DNA from: JBMOGA01 sp049318625 | GTDB lineage: Bacteria; Pseudomonadota; Alphaproteobacteria; Rhizobiales; Hyphomicrobiaceae | Length of the DNA: 22,506 nt | NCBI GenBank assembly: GCA_049318625.1 | Contig: JBMOGA010000061.1 | Span: 1 to 22,506 of the forward strand | Direction of reading: 5' to 3' | Notes under the pieces: generated by a model | The model's input: only the letters and a program-made list of their open reading frames with translations | Databases searched by the model: none | What the model was told of the DNA's origin: nothing | Program-made: the position numbers and the translations under genes | Part shown: positions 1 to 6,957 of the stretch, piece by piece | Numbering within the stretch: position 1 is the first letter of the stretch | Layout: each line of letters starts with the position of its first letter

Positions 1-38
1 GCCTCAACCGAGGATACGGGGCTACCGAAGACCCAAGT

Positions 39-662
39 TCAACAACCTGTTAGGGTCGAGACATTCACAACACCACATTCACCTGACGGTGGGGTGGAAC
101 TGGCCCAAACGTTACCGTTCGGTTGTCTATTGAATCTTTGCTTATACTGATTCAGCCATACTTTGCAGGTTCGCGAAAGCTTGTCGTGCTCCGCCCGGAT
201 CATGAATTCTATGTTCGCACGCGTTGGGCTTTCACAGACCCGCTTCAGAGCGCCGATGCTTTTGAAAACATCCTCTTTTTCCCGAGCGGTCATCGCCGCC
301 AGCCCCTCCTTGAATTCCTGCGCATTGGTCACCAACCCACTCGGCACGCCGGTGCGAATTGCTTGCTCCATATCGGACAGCTCCCTGCACATTTTGGCGT
401 CCATCGGTTGCTTGCGGAGTTCGGCTTCCTGATCAGCCGCTTTCGCCAGCTTTTCCGCAAGATCAGCGGGTTTTGCTGCCAAAGTCACTTTTACCTGCAC
501 GAAGTCGCAATCGATGGTCCCGCTACCGATTTCTTGGCACCGGAACTCCATGAAGTCCCGGTCGTGGCGCCCCCCAAGAAGGCCAAACCTTGGCGGGCCA
601 TCCGCGCGCGCGAGGGATGCGAAAATTATTTGTGAAAAGACAATAATCCAGACGACCCGCAT
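39..662 (-). CDS. Secreted cysteine-containing protein of unknown function
   Basis: The family is not recognised. The 207-aa product starts with a clear signal peptide: MR, a hydrophobic core over about residues 4-17, then a likely cleavage near the ARADG segment. It is therefore probably exported to the periplasm. The mature part has seven cysteines, which could form disulfides, two of them in the last 15 residues. A charged, probably helical stretch lies in the middle. The start is supported by AGGAGG eight bases upstream of the ATG (671-676). The gene stands alone, with a 149-bp gap to the agmatinase gene downstream of its 5' end. Base composition is odd: for example 121-180 is only about 42% G+C by hand count, against well over 60% in the neighbours. 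That suggests recent acquisition or relaxed selection. The call of a real gene rests on the signal peptide and ribosome binding site. Confidence 0.75.
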   Translation of the reverse strand: MRVVWIIVFSQIIFASLARADGPPRFGLLGGRHDRDFMEFRCQEIGSGTIDCDFVQVKVTLAAKPADLAEKLAKAADQEAELRKQPMDAKMCRELSDMEQAIRTGVPSGLVTNAQEFKEGLAAMTAREKEDVFKSIGALKRVCESPTRANIEFMIRAEHDKLSRTCKVWLNQYKQRFNRQPNGNVWASSTPPSGECGVVNVSTLTGC

Positions 663-811
663 GGCAAAGTCCTCCTCTCCAATGCCAGTATTCTGGCACG
701 TTGACTTGAGGTCCCGGAAGAGCCTGCCAGATCAGCATTGAGGGCAGCACACGAGCGCTATCGGCCGCAAGGTATCCCCGCCAATCGAAAGCACCCGCCA
801 GCCCCGAACCC

Positions 812-1732
812 CTACGCCCGCGGCGCGGTGCCCGACAGCGCGTAGCTCATGATCTTGTAGCAGAGCGCCGCGGCGGTGAAGTCGGCGGCATGCAGGCCCG
901 GCATGGGCGCGAGTTCGACGAGGTCGCCGCCGACGATGGTGCCAACCTCCGCCGCCCGCTTGAGGATGGCCAGCGACTGCCAGTAGGCCATGCCGCCCGG
1001 CGTCGGCGTGCCGGTGGCCGGCATGATCGCGGCATCCAGCGCGTCGATGTCGTAAGTGACGTAGACCGGCCGCCCGCGCAGCGGCGCCACGATGCGCTCG
1101 ATGTCCCAGTGCCCCTGGTCCTTGGCCCAGTGGATGGTCACCCGGTCGCGGTTGCCGGCGTACCAGTCGGCCTCGCCCTGGCTGAACGCGCGGATGCCGA
1201 CGGAGACGAGCGAGACGTGGTCGTGGTCCAGCACCCGCCGCATCGCCGCCGCGTGGCTGTAGGGCTCGCCCTGGTAGCCGTCGCGCAGATCCGCGTGCGC
1301 ATCGAATTGCAGCACCACCAGATCCTTGTAACTGGCCGCGAACGGACGGATGGCGCCGGCCGTCAGCGAATGCTCGCCGCCGATCACGAACGGAAAGCGC
1401 CCGGCCTCCAGCACCGTCTCGACGGTCGCCGCGAGCTGGGCGAGCGCCGCTTCGACCGACTGGGCGATGGCCGGCTCGCGCACCGTCGCGATGCCGTAGT
1501 CGCGATAGGCCTCGCGCCACAGCTCCTCGTCGAACAGCTCGAGCTGGTGGCTGGCCGCGAGAATGGCGGCCGGCCCCGCCGCCGTGCCGGAGCCGTAGCT
1601 GACCGACGCCTCGATCCCGAACGGAATGACCACCGCCTTCGCGCGTTCGGGCGCGTGCGCGTCCACCCGGTCGGGCTCCAGGAAGCCGTCCTCGGGCGGC
1701 AGGTAGTCGAGCCGCCGATGGTCCTTGCTCAT
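812..1732 (-). CDS. speB: Agmatinase-family ureohydrolase
   Basis: Binuclear-manganese ureohydrolase of 306 aa, the usual family length. These enzymes hydrolyse a guanidino compound to urea plus an amine, for agmatinase agmatine to putrescine. All expected metal ligands are visible: H121 in GGEH, D144/H146/D148 in DAHAD, and D228/D230 in YDIDALD. The following PATGTPTPGG agrees with the ureohydrolase signature. The start is placed at MSKDHRR; a longer frame reaches 1795 but would overlap the upstream gene and adds low-complexity sequence. The decarboxylase gene lies 22 bp upstream on the same strand, so the two are almost certainly one polyamine operon. The substrate could instead be arginine or guanidinobutyrate; motifs do not separate these. 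Family call is very secure, exact substrate is inferred. Confidence 0.92.
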   Translation of the reverse strand: MSKDHRRLDYLPPEDGFLEPDRVDAHAPERAKAVVIPFGIEASVSYGSGTAAGPAAILAASHQLELFDEELWREAYRDYGIATVREPAIAQSVEAALAQLAATVETVLEAGRFPFVIGGEHSLTAGAIRPFAASYKDLVVLQFDAHADLRDGYQGEPYSHAAAMRRVLDHDHVSLVSVGIRAFSQGEADWYAGNRDRVTIHWAKDQGHWDIERIVAPLRGRPVYVTYDIDALDAAIMPATGTPTPGGMAYWQSLAILKRAAEVGTIVGGDLVELAPMPGLHAADFTAAALCYKIMSYALSGTAPRA

Positions 1733-1754
1733 GCCTGCCGCCGCCGTGCTGCCG

Positions 1755-2933
1755 CTATTGCCCGGACGATACGGCCGACTCGGCCTCGTCCGCATACATC
1801 GAGTACATCGGCTCGTCCTCGAGGATGACCTCCTCGTACTGCCCGTAGCCGTTGAACTGGCCGGCGATCGCCCGGCCGTAGGCGCCGATGTTCCCGATCT
1901 CGATGTAGTCGCCCTCGCGGATCGACACCGGCAGCAGGAACGGCCCCTTCATGCGATCGATCGAGTCGCAGGTCGGACCCCACATCTCGAACGCCATCAG
2001 CTGCTCGCCGCCTTCGTAGCCGTTGCGGATCATCTGCACCGGGAACGGAAAGCCGAGGTGGGCCGCGTCGAACAGCGCGCCATAGGCGCCGTCGTTGATG
2101 TAGAGGTCGTCGCCCTTGCGCGCTTCCACCCGCACGATCAGGCTCTCGGACTCGGCCACCAGCGCCCGGCCCGGCTCGCAGATGAGCCGGCACGCCTCCG
2201 CCACCGGCAGCTTCTCGAAGCCGTGCGCGATCGCGTCCATGAACGCCTTGAGCGGCGCCGGGCGCGGCCCGTAGCCGTAGTAGGCCGGGAAGCCGCCGCC
2301 AACGTCGATGGCATCGACAACCACGCCCGCCTTGACGATCAGCCGCCGGACCTCCTCCAGCGCCGTCACGTAGGCGTCCGTCGTCACCGTCTGCGAGCCG
2401 ACGTGGAACGTGATGCCGAGCTCGTCGGCCACCTGCCGCGTCTTCATGAGCAGCCGCGCCGCCTTCGTGCCGGTCACGCCGAACTTGCGCTCCAGTGGCA
2501 CGCGGCTGTTCTTGGCCGGCACGGCGATGCGCACGAACAGCTCGAGGTCGCGAGCTCCGTCCGTCTCCTCGACGATTTTCTGCAGCTCGTCCTCGCAGTC
2601 GAGCGCGAAGCAGCGGATGCCGAGTTCGTAGGCGCGCCGGATCGCCTCCCGCGGCTTGACGGGATGCATGAAGTGCAGCCGCGCGCCGGGAATGGTCGCC
2701 GCGTCCTCGAGCTCGGGCAGGGAGGCCACGTCGAACTGGCGGATGCCGGCGCCGAACAGCGCGCCGAGCAGGAACACCGAGCTGTTCGCCTTGTAAGCGT
2801 AGGCGACTTCACCGGGGAAGTTCTCGACGAACCAGCGGGCAGCCCGTCCGGCCGCATGGGGGCGAATGCCGAGGACGGGGCGGTCGGGCTTGCGCGTGCC
2901 GACCAACGCTACCGCCGATGAGAATTTTTCCAT
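1755..2933 (-). CDS. Ornithine decarboxylase-type PLP enzyme (fold III, group IV)
   Basis: Pyridoxal-phosphate decarboxylase of the eukaryotic-type ODC/DAP decarboxylase family, 392 aa. It should convert ornithine (possibly also lysine or arginine) to putrescine or another diamine in the cytoplasm. Visible landmarks in order are the PLP lysine K48 in AYAYKAN, H176 in FHVGSQ, the phosphate-binding glycines GGGFP at 211-215, EPGR at 252-255, and the active-site Cys321 in WGPTCDSID, which marks the ODC rather than the DAP-decarboxylase branch. The ATG has GGAGG nine bases upstream. The agmatinase-family gene follows after 22 bp, so both probably feed the putrescine pool. The gene diverges from azlC across a 291-bp region with inverted repeats. 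Substrate preference between ornithine and lysine cannot be read from sequence alone. Confidence 0.92.
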   Translation of the reverse strand: MEKFSSAVALVGTRKPDRPVLGIRPHAAGRAARWFVENFPGEVAYAYKANSSVFLLGALFGAGIRQFDVASLPELEDAATIPGARLHFMHPVKPREAIRRAYELGIRCFALDCEDELQKIVEETDGARDLELFVRIAVPAKNSRVPLERKFGVTGTKAARLLMKTRQVADELGITFHVGSQTVTTDAYVTALEEVRRLIVKAGVVVDAIDVGGGFPAYYGYGPRPAPLKAFMDAIAHGFEKLPVAEACRLICEPGRALVAESESLIVRVEARKGDDLYINDGAYGALFDAAHLGFPFPVQMIRNGYEGGEQLMAFEMWGPTCDSIDRMKGPFLLPVSIREGDYIEIGNIGAYGRAIAGQFNGYGQYEEVILEDEPMYSMYADEAESAVSSGQ

Positions 2934-3026
2934 GTCATGGGACCTCCACCAGTCGAGTTGGACCAGAGGCGCTTGCTGAACCAGCAGAGACCGCCGTTAC
3001 GGGAAGACGTCATTTAAGATCAGGGA

Positions 3027-3092
3027 CCGTCACAGTAAAGGGCTTTGTGACCCCGTCCGGTCCGTAAAGTTGACGCGGCCTTTTTGTGACGG
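3027..3092. repeat. Inverted-repeat cluster in the divergent decarboxylase/azlC control region
   Basis: GTCACA (3029-3034) and TGTGAC (3046-3051) form a 6-bp inverted pair with an 11-bp spacer. A further TGTGACGG (3085-3092) is the exact reverse complement of CCGTCACA (3027-3034). The element TTTGTGAC occurs twice (3044-3051 and 3083-3090). The cluster lies about 95-200 bp from either start codon in the divergent promoter region 2934-3224, where an operator for a dimeric regulator would be expected. The regulator is unknown. Confidence 0.4.
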
Positions 3093-3224
3093 CCACGGAG
3101 CGCCGCCAGCGGGCCTGGACGTGCGTCCTTGCAGGTCTGTCCATCGCCGCAAATCGCGGTAAACCCTTCTGTAACAGGGCGGCGGCGAATAAAGTCGGCC
3201 ACCACTCTTCACGAAAGCGTCATC

Positions 3225-3965
3225 ATGACAGCGCCCCTCGCGCCTGGGAGCCCGGCCTGGACGGAAGGCGCCGGCGGCTGGACGGCCTTCGGCCGCGGAC
3301 TGGCAGTGGCGCTGACGGTGCCCGGCTGGATCCTGTTCTCGACCGCGATCGGCTTCGGGGCGCTCGCCCGCGAACTCGGCTTCACGTTTCTCCAGACCCT
3401 GTTCATCACCGGCGCGGTTTACGCCCTGCCGGCGCAGGTCGTGCTGGTCGACCAGCTCGCGCGCGGCGCCGCGCTGGCCGGCGTCGCCTTCGTGGTGAGC
3501 CTCACCGCCATTCGCCTGCTGCCCGCCACGGTCACGCTGGTGCCCCTGTTCCGGGACCCCACGCGCCCCCGTTGGCTGGCGCTCGCCGCCGTCCATTTCT
3601 GCGCCGTGACCGCCTGGATCGAGGGCCTGCGGCGGCTGCCCCTGATCCCCGTTCACCTGCGCATGCCCCACTTCCTCGGCATCGGCTTCGGCATGCTGGC
3701 GCAGACCGTCATCGGAGCATCCGCCGGCTATGGACTGGCCGGCGCTCTGCCACCGGTGATCTCCGCCGCCCTGCTGTTCATGACGCCGATCTACTTCCTG
3801 CTCTCGCTGGTCGCCAATGCCCGCACCATCGAGGATCGCCTCGCCGTGCCGCTCGGCTTCGCGCTCGGCCCGCTGTTCCATCTCGTGCTGCCGAGCTTCG
3901 ATCTGCTGCTGGCCGGCCTGATCGGCGGCACCCTCGGCTTCGTGGCGCCGAGGCTCAGACGATGA
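3225..3965 (+). CDS. azlC: AzlC-family branched-chain amino acid exporter, large subunit
   Basis: Integral inner-membrane protein of 246 aa that matches the AzlC family. With its small partner AzlD it exports branched-chain or related amino acids. The sequence is mostly hydrophobic helices. It shows the typical AzlC segments: an early GFGALARELGF loop, a TGAVYALPAQ helix, and FIxxLTAIRLLP-like and TAWIEGLRR stretches. The start is placed at MTAPLAPGS, just before the family domain. A longer frame from 3129 exists, but its extra 32 residues are basic and non-family-like. The stop overlaps the azlD start in an ATGA, indicating translational coupling. The gene diverges from the decarboxylase operon. 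The substrate is inferred from family only. Confidence 0.9.
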   Translation: MTAPLAPGSPAWTEGAGGWTAFGRGLAVALTVPGWILFSTAIGFGALARELGFTFLQTLFITGAVYALPAQVVLVDQLARGAALAGVAFVVSLTAIRLLPATVTLVPLFRDPTRPRWLALAAVHFCAVTAWIEGLRRLPLIPVHLRMPHFLGIGFGMLAQTVIGASAGYGLAGALPPVISAALLFMTPIYFLLSLVANARTIEDRLAVPLGFALGPLFHLVLPSFDLLLAGLIGGTLGFVAPRLRR

Positions 3966-4312
3966 ACATTCCCGCCCTCGACGACGGCTTCGGCGGCTTT
4001 CTGGTTCTCCTCGTGGTGGGCGTGCTGGCGCACGAGCCGTGGCGCTGGCTGGGTCTCGCCATCGGCACCCGGATCGAACCCGATGGCGATCTGTTCCGCT
4101 GGGTCCGCGCCGTCTCGAATGCGCTCGTCGCCGCGCTCGTGGCCCGGCTGCTCTTCTTCCCCGTCGGCGTGCTGGCGACGACCCACCTCGGCGTCCGCTT
4201 GGCCGGCCTCGCTGCCGGATTCGCGCTGTTCTACGTGCTGCGCGGCAATCTCGCCGCCGCCGTTCTCGGTGGCTGCGCCGTCGTCGCCATCGCCATTCTG
4301 CTCGGCGCGTGA
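3962..4312 (+). CDS. azlD: AzlD-family small subunit of amino acid exporter
   Basis: Small hydrophobic protein of 116 aa with about four predicted membrane segments. It is positioned immediately after azlC with a four-base ATGA overlap, which is the classical azlCD arrangement. The segment RWVRAVSNALVAALVARLL and the C-terminal LGGCAVVAIAILLGA resemble AzlD partners, which are required with AzlC for amino acid export. It ends four bases before the stop of the convergent oxidoreductase gene, so there is no room for a conventional terminator between them. Identification relies on context as much as sequence, since AzlD proteins are short and variable. Confidence 0.85.
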   Translation: MNIPALDDGFGGFLVLLVVGVLAHEPWRWLGLAIGTRIEPDGDLFRWVRAVSNALVAALVARLLFFPVGVLATTHLGVRLAGLAAGFALFYVLRGNLAAAVLGGCAVVAIAILLGA

Positions 4313-4316
4313 AACG

Positions 4317-4955
4317 TCAATCGATCAGCAGCGGGGTCGCGTGCAGGAAGCGCTGATCCGTCATCTGCTGCACCAGGAACGCCGCCACATCGTCGCGCGA
4401 GACCGGACCGGCCCGCCAGTCCTCGGGTGCGGTCAAGGCCCGCACCTTCCCGGTCGCCGGCCGGTCGTTGAGCAGCCCCGGCCGCACGATGGTCCAGTCG
4501 AGCCCCGACCGGCGCACGATCTGCTCCTGCACGTCCTTGTCGCGATAGACGCGGTCGAGCACCAGCGCGAACATCACCCGGTCGAACAGGAACCCGCCAT
4601 GGCCGCGGCTGTCGCCGGCACCGAGCCCGGTGACCACCACGAGCCGGCGCGGCCCCGCGGCCACCATGGCGTCGACCAGCACCCGCGTCGCCTTGGAGAA
4701 CAGCTCCGTGCCGCCGACATAGACGTCCGCCCGCTTCGGCGCCCCGAGCACCTGGATCACCGCGTCCGTGCCGGCCAGCGCCGCCCGCACGGCGGCTGCA
4801 TCCAGCGCATCGCCCGTGACGGTCTCCAGCATCGGATCGGCGATATCGACGGCCGAGCGCGCGAACGCGCGCACCCGGTGGCCGGCCGCCAGCGCCGCCT
4901 TGACGGTCGCGAGGCCGATGCCGCGGCTCGCACCGATGACGAGGACATGGGCCAT
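4317..4955 (-). CDS. NAD(P)-binding SDR-like oxidoreductase / NmrA-type
   Basis: Atypical short-chain dehydrogenase of 212 aa. The N-terminal Rossmann signature GASRGIG (8-14) follows a beta strand. Later come VIQVLGAP, RRLVVVTGLGAGDS and the DWTIVRPGLL segment typical of the NAD(P)H-binding (NmrA/HSCARG-like, PF13460-type) group, which often lacks the classical YxxxK catalytic pair. No YxxxK is evident here, so it may be a redox sensor or an isomerase/reductase of unknown substrate. The ATG has AAGGA six bases upstream. The gene begins 29 bp after the HIT gene ends and is probably in the same transcript. Confidence 0.85.
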   Translation of the reverse strand: MAHVLVIGASRGIGLATVKAALAAGHRVRAFARSAVDIADPMLETVTGDALDAAAVRAALAGTDAVIQVLGAPKRADVYVGGTELFSKATRVLVDAMVAAGPRRLVVVTGLGAGDSRGHGGFLFDRVMFALVLDRVYRDKDVQEQIVRRSGLDWTIVRPGLLNDRPATGKVRALTAPEDWRAGPVSRDDVAAFLVQQMTDQRFLHATPLLID

Positions 4956-4984
4956 CAGGCATCCTTTCGCTGCAGACGCCGAGG

Positions 4985-5410
4985 TCAGCCGGCCAGTGCC
5001 TTGCGGATCCGCTCCGCGTTGGCCGCCAGCACCTCGGGCTTCTCCATGGCACCCGTGTGCGGCCGCAGCGAGACGCCCGTATGGCGCGGCAGTACGTGAT
5101 AGTGGAGGTGGAACACCACCTGCCCGCCGGCCTGCTCGTTGAATTGCTGGATGGTGATGCCGTCGGCCTCGAATGCCGTCATCTGCGCCTTGGCCACCCG
5201 CTGCACCGTGGCCATGCAGGCCGCCATCTGCGCCGGCGTCGCGTCGAGCACGTTGCGGGCCGGCGTCTTCGGAATGACCAGCACATGCCCGTCGGCGCGC
5301 GGCATGATGTCCATGAACGCCAGCGTGTCGGCGTCCTCGTAAACCTTCTGCGCCGGCATCTCGCCGCGCAGGATCTTGGCGAACACGTTCGACGCATCGT
5401 AGTCGGTCAT
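4985..5410 (-). CDS. HIT-family nucleotide hydrolase (HINT-like)
   Basis: Histidine-triad protein of 141 aa, the normal length for bacterial HINT/HIT proteins, which hydrolyse nucleoside phosphoramidates, AMP-lysine-like adducts or dinucleoside polyphosphates. The triad HLHYH is at 101-105 and the middle histidine (H103) is the expected nucleophile. The upstream QQFNEQAGGQ stretch holds the conserved Asn and nucleotide-contact residues, and the N-terminal FAKILRGEMPAQKVYED is characteristic. The start is set at MTDYDAS, with AGGAG five bases upstream; a longer frame reaches 5647 but reads into non-family sequence and overlaps the next gene. Cytoplasmic, substrate unknown. Confidence 0.93.
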   Translation of the reverse strand: MTDYDASNVFAKILRGEMPAQKVYEDADTLAFMDIMPRADGHVLVIPKTPARNVLDATPAQMAACMATVQRVAKAQMTAFEADGITIQQFNEQAGGQVVFHLHYHVLPRHTGVSLRPHTGAMEKPEVLAANAERIRKALAG

Positions 5411-5490
5411 GGTGGCTCCTGTGATCGACGGGCGGGGCGACGGCCCGCGCCGCTCCGGATGCCGCCGCGCCGCGAACCGGTCAAGCGCGC

Positions 5491-5727
5491 TCAGATCTCG
5501 CGCTGTTTCGGCAGGATCGCGCCACCGACCCACCACCCGATCGTCCAGCCGACGACCATGGCCAGCAGATTGGTGGCCATGAACGCCATGGCGTGGACAT
5601 TCGCCACGCCGTCCGGGTCGTCGAACTGGAATTGCGCCGTGATCCAAGTCGCCACCGGCGACGAGACGTAGAGCGTCGCCAGCAGCGCGACCGGAATGGC
5701 GAACAGCATCGCGATGAGATAGCGCAT
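5491..5727 (-). CDS. Small two-TM membrane protein, unknown
   Basis: 78-aa protein with two hydrophobic segments (about residues 3-28 and 46-71) joined by a polar loop of some 18-20 residues containing FDDPDG. Positive charge at both ends (MR and PKQREI) predicts both termini in the cytoplasm and the loop in the periplasm. The ATG has GGGAG ten bases upstream. The gene starts 25 bp after the stop of the Tae4-type amidase gene on the same strand, so the two are probably co-transcribed; the HIT gene follows after 80 bp. The family is not recognised. Its position makes it a candidate immunity or accessory protein for the amidase, but known Tai4 proteins are soluble and periplasmic, so this is inference only. 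Confidence 0.75.
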   Translation of the reverse strand: MRYLIAMLFAIPVALLATLYVSSPVATWITAQFQFDDPDGVANVHAMAFMATNLLAMVVGWTIGWWVGGAILPKQREI

Positions 5728-5752
5728 GTCGAAGCAGCTCCCGATCGTCCGG

Positions 5753-6301
5753 CTATTTGACGGGCCAGAACCAGATTTCTTTGGCTTGCGCGTAGTTAGA
5801 GTAGTAGCCGAGCCAGGAGAACCACTCCATCAGGACCTTCGCCGACGACCGGTAACCGTTCCACACGTCGATGTGGTCGCCGGTCGGATTGCCGGGACGG
5901 TCGGTCGAACGCGCCCAATAGTCCTGGATGTACATGATGCCGGTGCGACCGAGCATCTTGGGGTAGAATTGATTGGCATCGACGCCGCTGAACACCTCGC
6001 GCGGGCCGATGCCCGGCAGCTTGGAGCGGTCGATCGCGTTGGCGAGCTGGCTCGCGTTAATGAAGTGCATGTGGTCGCGCCCGTGCACCGAGCAGTGCGC
6101 ACAACCGGGGATCTGGCTCTCGGTCACTCCGGCGCGCTTCAGCGCCACGCCCATGCGGATGGCGCACTGATTGGCGAACACGGGAAACCCGCGCAGGATT
6201 GCCTTGCCCTCCAGATTGGTGAGGTTATCGGGCGCCACGCAGGGCGTCTGAACGCTCTCGTTGATCGGGTGACCCCGCCAGAGATGCTTGAATTCGACCA
6301 T
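5753..6301 (-). CDS. tae4: Tae4-type peptidoglycan amidase (T6SS amidase effector family 4)
   Basis: The 182-aa protein matches the Tae4 family, NlpC/P60-fold amidases that cut the gamma-D-glutamyl-mDAP bond of peptidoglycan peptides after delivery by a type VI secretion system. The catalytic Cys is C46 in NQCAIRMG and the catalytic His is H143 in GDHIDVWNG; both motifs are intact and correctly spaced. The early HPINE and the GRTGIMYIQDYW strand also fit. There is no signal peptide, as expected for an injected effector. The ATG has GGAGG upstream. No T6SS gene, VgrG, PAAR or Tai4-like gene is seen within the window. Base composition looks lower in G+C than the flanking genes (33 of 60 at 5761-5820). 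Alternatives are a domesticated cell-wall hydrolase or a relic effector. Confidence 0.88.
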   Translation of the reverse strand: MVEFKHLWRGHPINESVQTPCVAPDNLTNLEGKAILRGFPVFANQCAIRMGVALKRAGVTESQIPGCAHCSVHGRDHMHFINASQLANAIDRSKLPGIGPREVFSGVDANQFYPKMLGRTGIMYIQDYWARSTDRPGNPTGDHIDVWNGYRSSAKVLMEWFSWLGYYSNYAQAKEIWFWPVK

Positions 6302-6383
6302 GACTCCCCTCCGCCGTACGGCTCCATTCTAGCGGCGTCCGCGAACGAGTCGAGCACGCTGGCGCGCCTGTGCGGCACCCGCG

Positions 6384-6836
6384 TCACACGGCCTCGAAGT
6401 CGCTGATGATGTAGCGGTGATAGGCGGACTTCTTCGCCTTCGTCTCGCTGATGGTCCAGCCCCGCACCGAGATGCCGGCTTCGTGCACTGTCTCCGGGTC
6501 ACCCGAGATCAGCGGATGCCACCACAGCAGGTCCCGGCCTTCCTTGACCAGGCGATAGCCGCAGGTCGGCGGCAGCCAGTCGATCGAACGAACCGTCGCC
6601 GGGTCGATCTTGATGCAATCGTGCATGCGAGCGAATCGGTTGGCATAGTCCGAACAGCGGCACGAGCCGACGTCGAGCAGCGCGCACGCGAGGCGCGTGA
6701 GATGCACCTCGCCGCTGTCCTCGTCCTCCAGTTTGACGAGACAGCAGCGCGCGCAGCCGTCGCACAGGCTCTCCCACTCGGTCGGAGACATCTCCTCCAG
6801 CGTCTTGGTCTTCCAGAACGGCAGAGTGTCGCTCAA
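6384..6836 (-). CDS. YcgN/UPF0260 cysteine-cluster protein
   Basis: 150-aa protein of the UPF0260 (YcgN) family, thought from its conserved cysteines to bind zinc or an iron-sulfur cluster; the function is unknown. Visible are CDGCARCC near residues 28-35, then C and CRC further on, a DCIKI motif and WLPPTCGYRL. The family N-terminus (a PFWKTKTLEEMS-like segment before the first cysteines) is preserved only if translation starts at a TTG (6834-6836). That TTG is preceded by GAGGAG; the only downstream ATG would remove this conserved stretch. A longer frame to 7064 overlaps the divergent penicillin-binding protein gene and is not family-like. It shares a 121-bp divergent promoter region with that gene. 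Confidence 0.9.
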   Translation of the reverse strand: MSDTLPFWKTKTLEEMSPTEWESLCDGCARCCLVKLEDEDSGEVHLTRLACALLDVGSCRCSDYANRFARMHDCIKIDPATVRSIDWLPPTCGYRLVKEGRDLLWWHPLISGDPETVHEAGISVRGWTISETKAKKSAYHRYIISDFEAV

Positions 6837-6957
6837 TTGCTCCTCGCGATGTGGCGCCCTTGGGATATAGATAAACACAATCAACCTGTAACAGGCGAGT
6901 CGCCGATCCGCGACCGCGAGTCGGCGACCCAGAGATTTCCTCCGCGAGGCGGCGAAG
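6837..6957. promoter_or_regulatory. Divergent promoter region with AT-rich core and stem-loop
   Basis: The region between the ycgN-like and penicillin-binding protein genes has an AT-rich centre (TATAGATAAA at 6866-6875) that could serve as a -10 element for either direction. A palindrome CCTGTAACAGG lies at 6885-6895. An exact 8-bp inverted repeat, GTCGCCGA (6899-6906) and TCGGCGAC (6921-6928), has a 14-base loop and ends 29 bases before the GTG start of the penicillin-binding protein gene. The transcribed leader could fold. No clear -35 element is seen. Confidence 0.35.

Noticed and set aside
39..662. The secreted protein as immunity partner of the Tae4 amidase
   Set aside because: It is exported like a Tai4, but it lies about 5 kb away beyond several unrelated operons and shows no resemblance that I can see.
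1725..2921. 398-codon plus-strand frame opposite the decarboxylase
   Set aside because: Complementary to an ODC-type gene with all PLP motifs; the translation is Arg/His/Asp-rich and meaningless.
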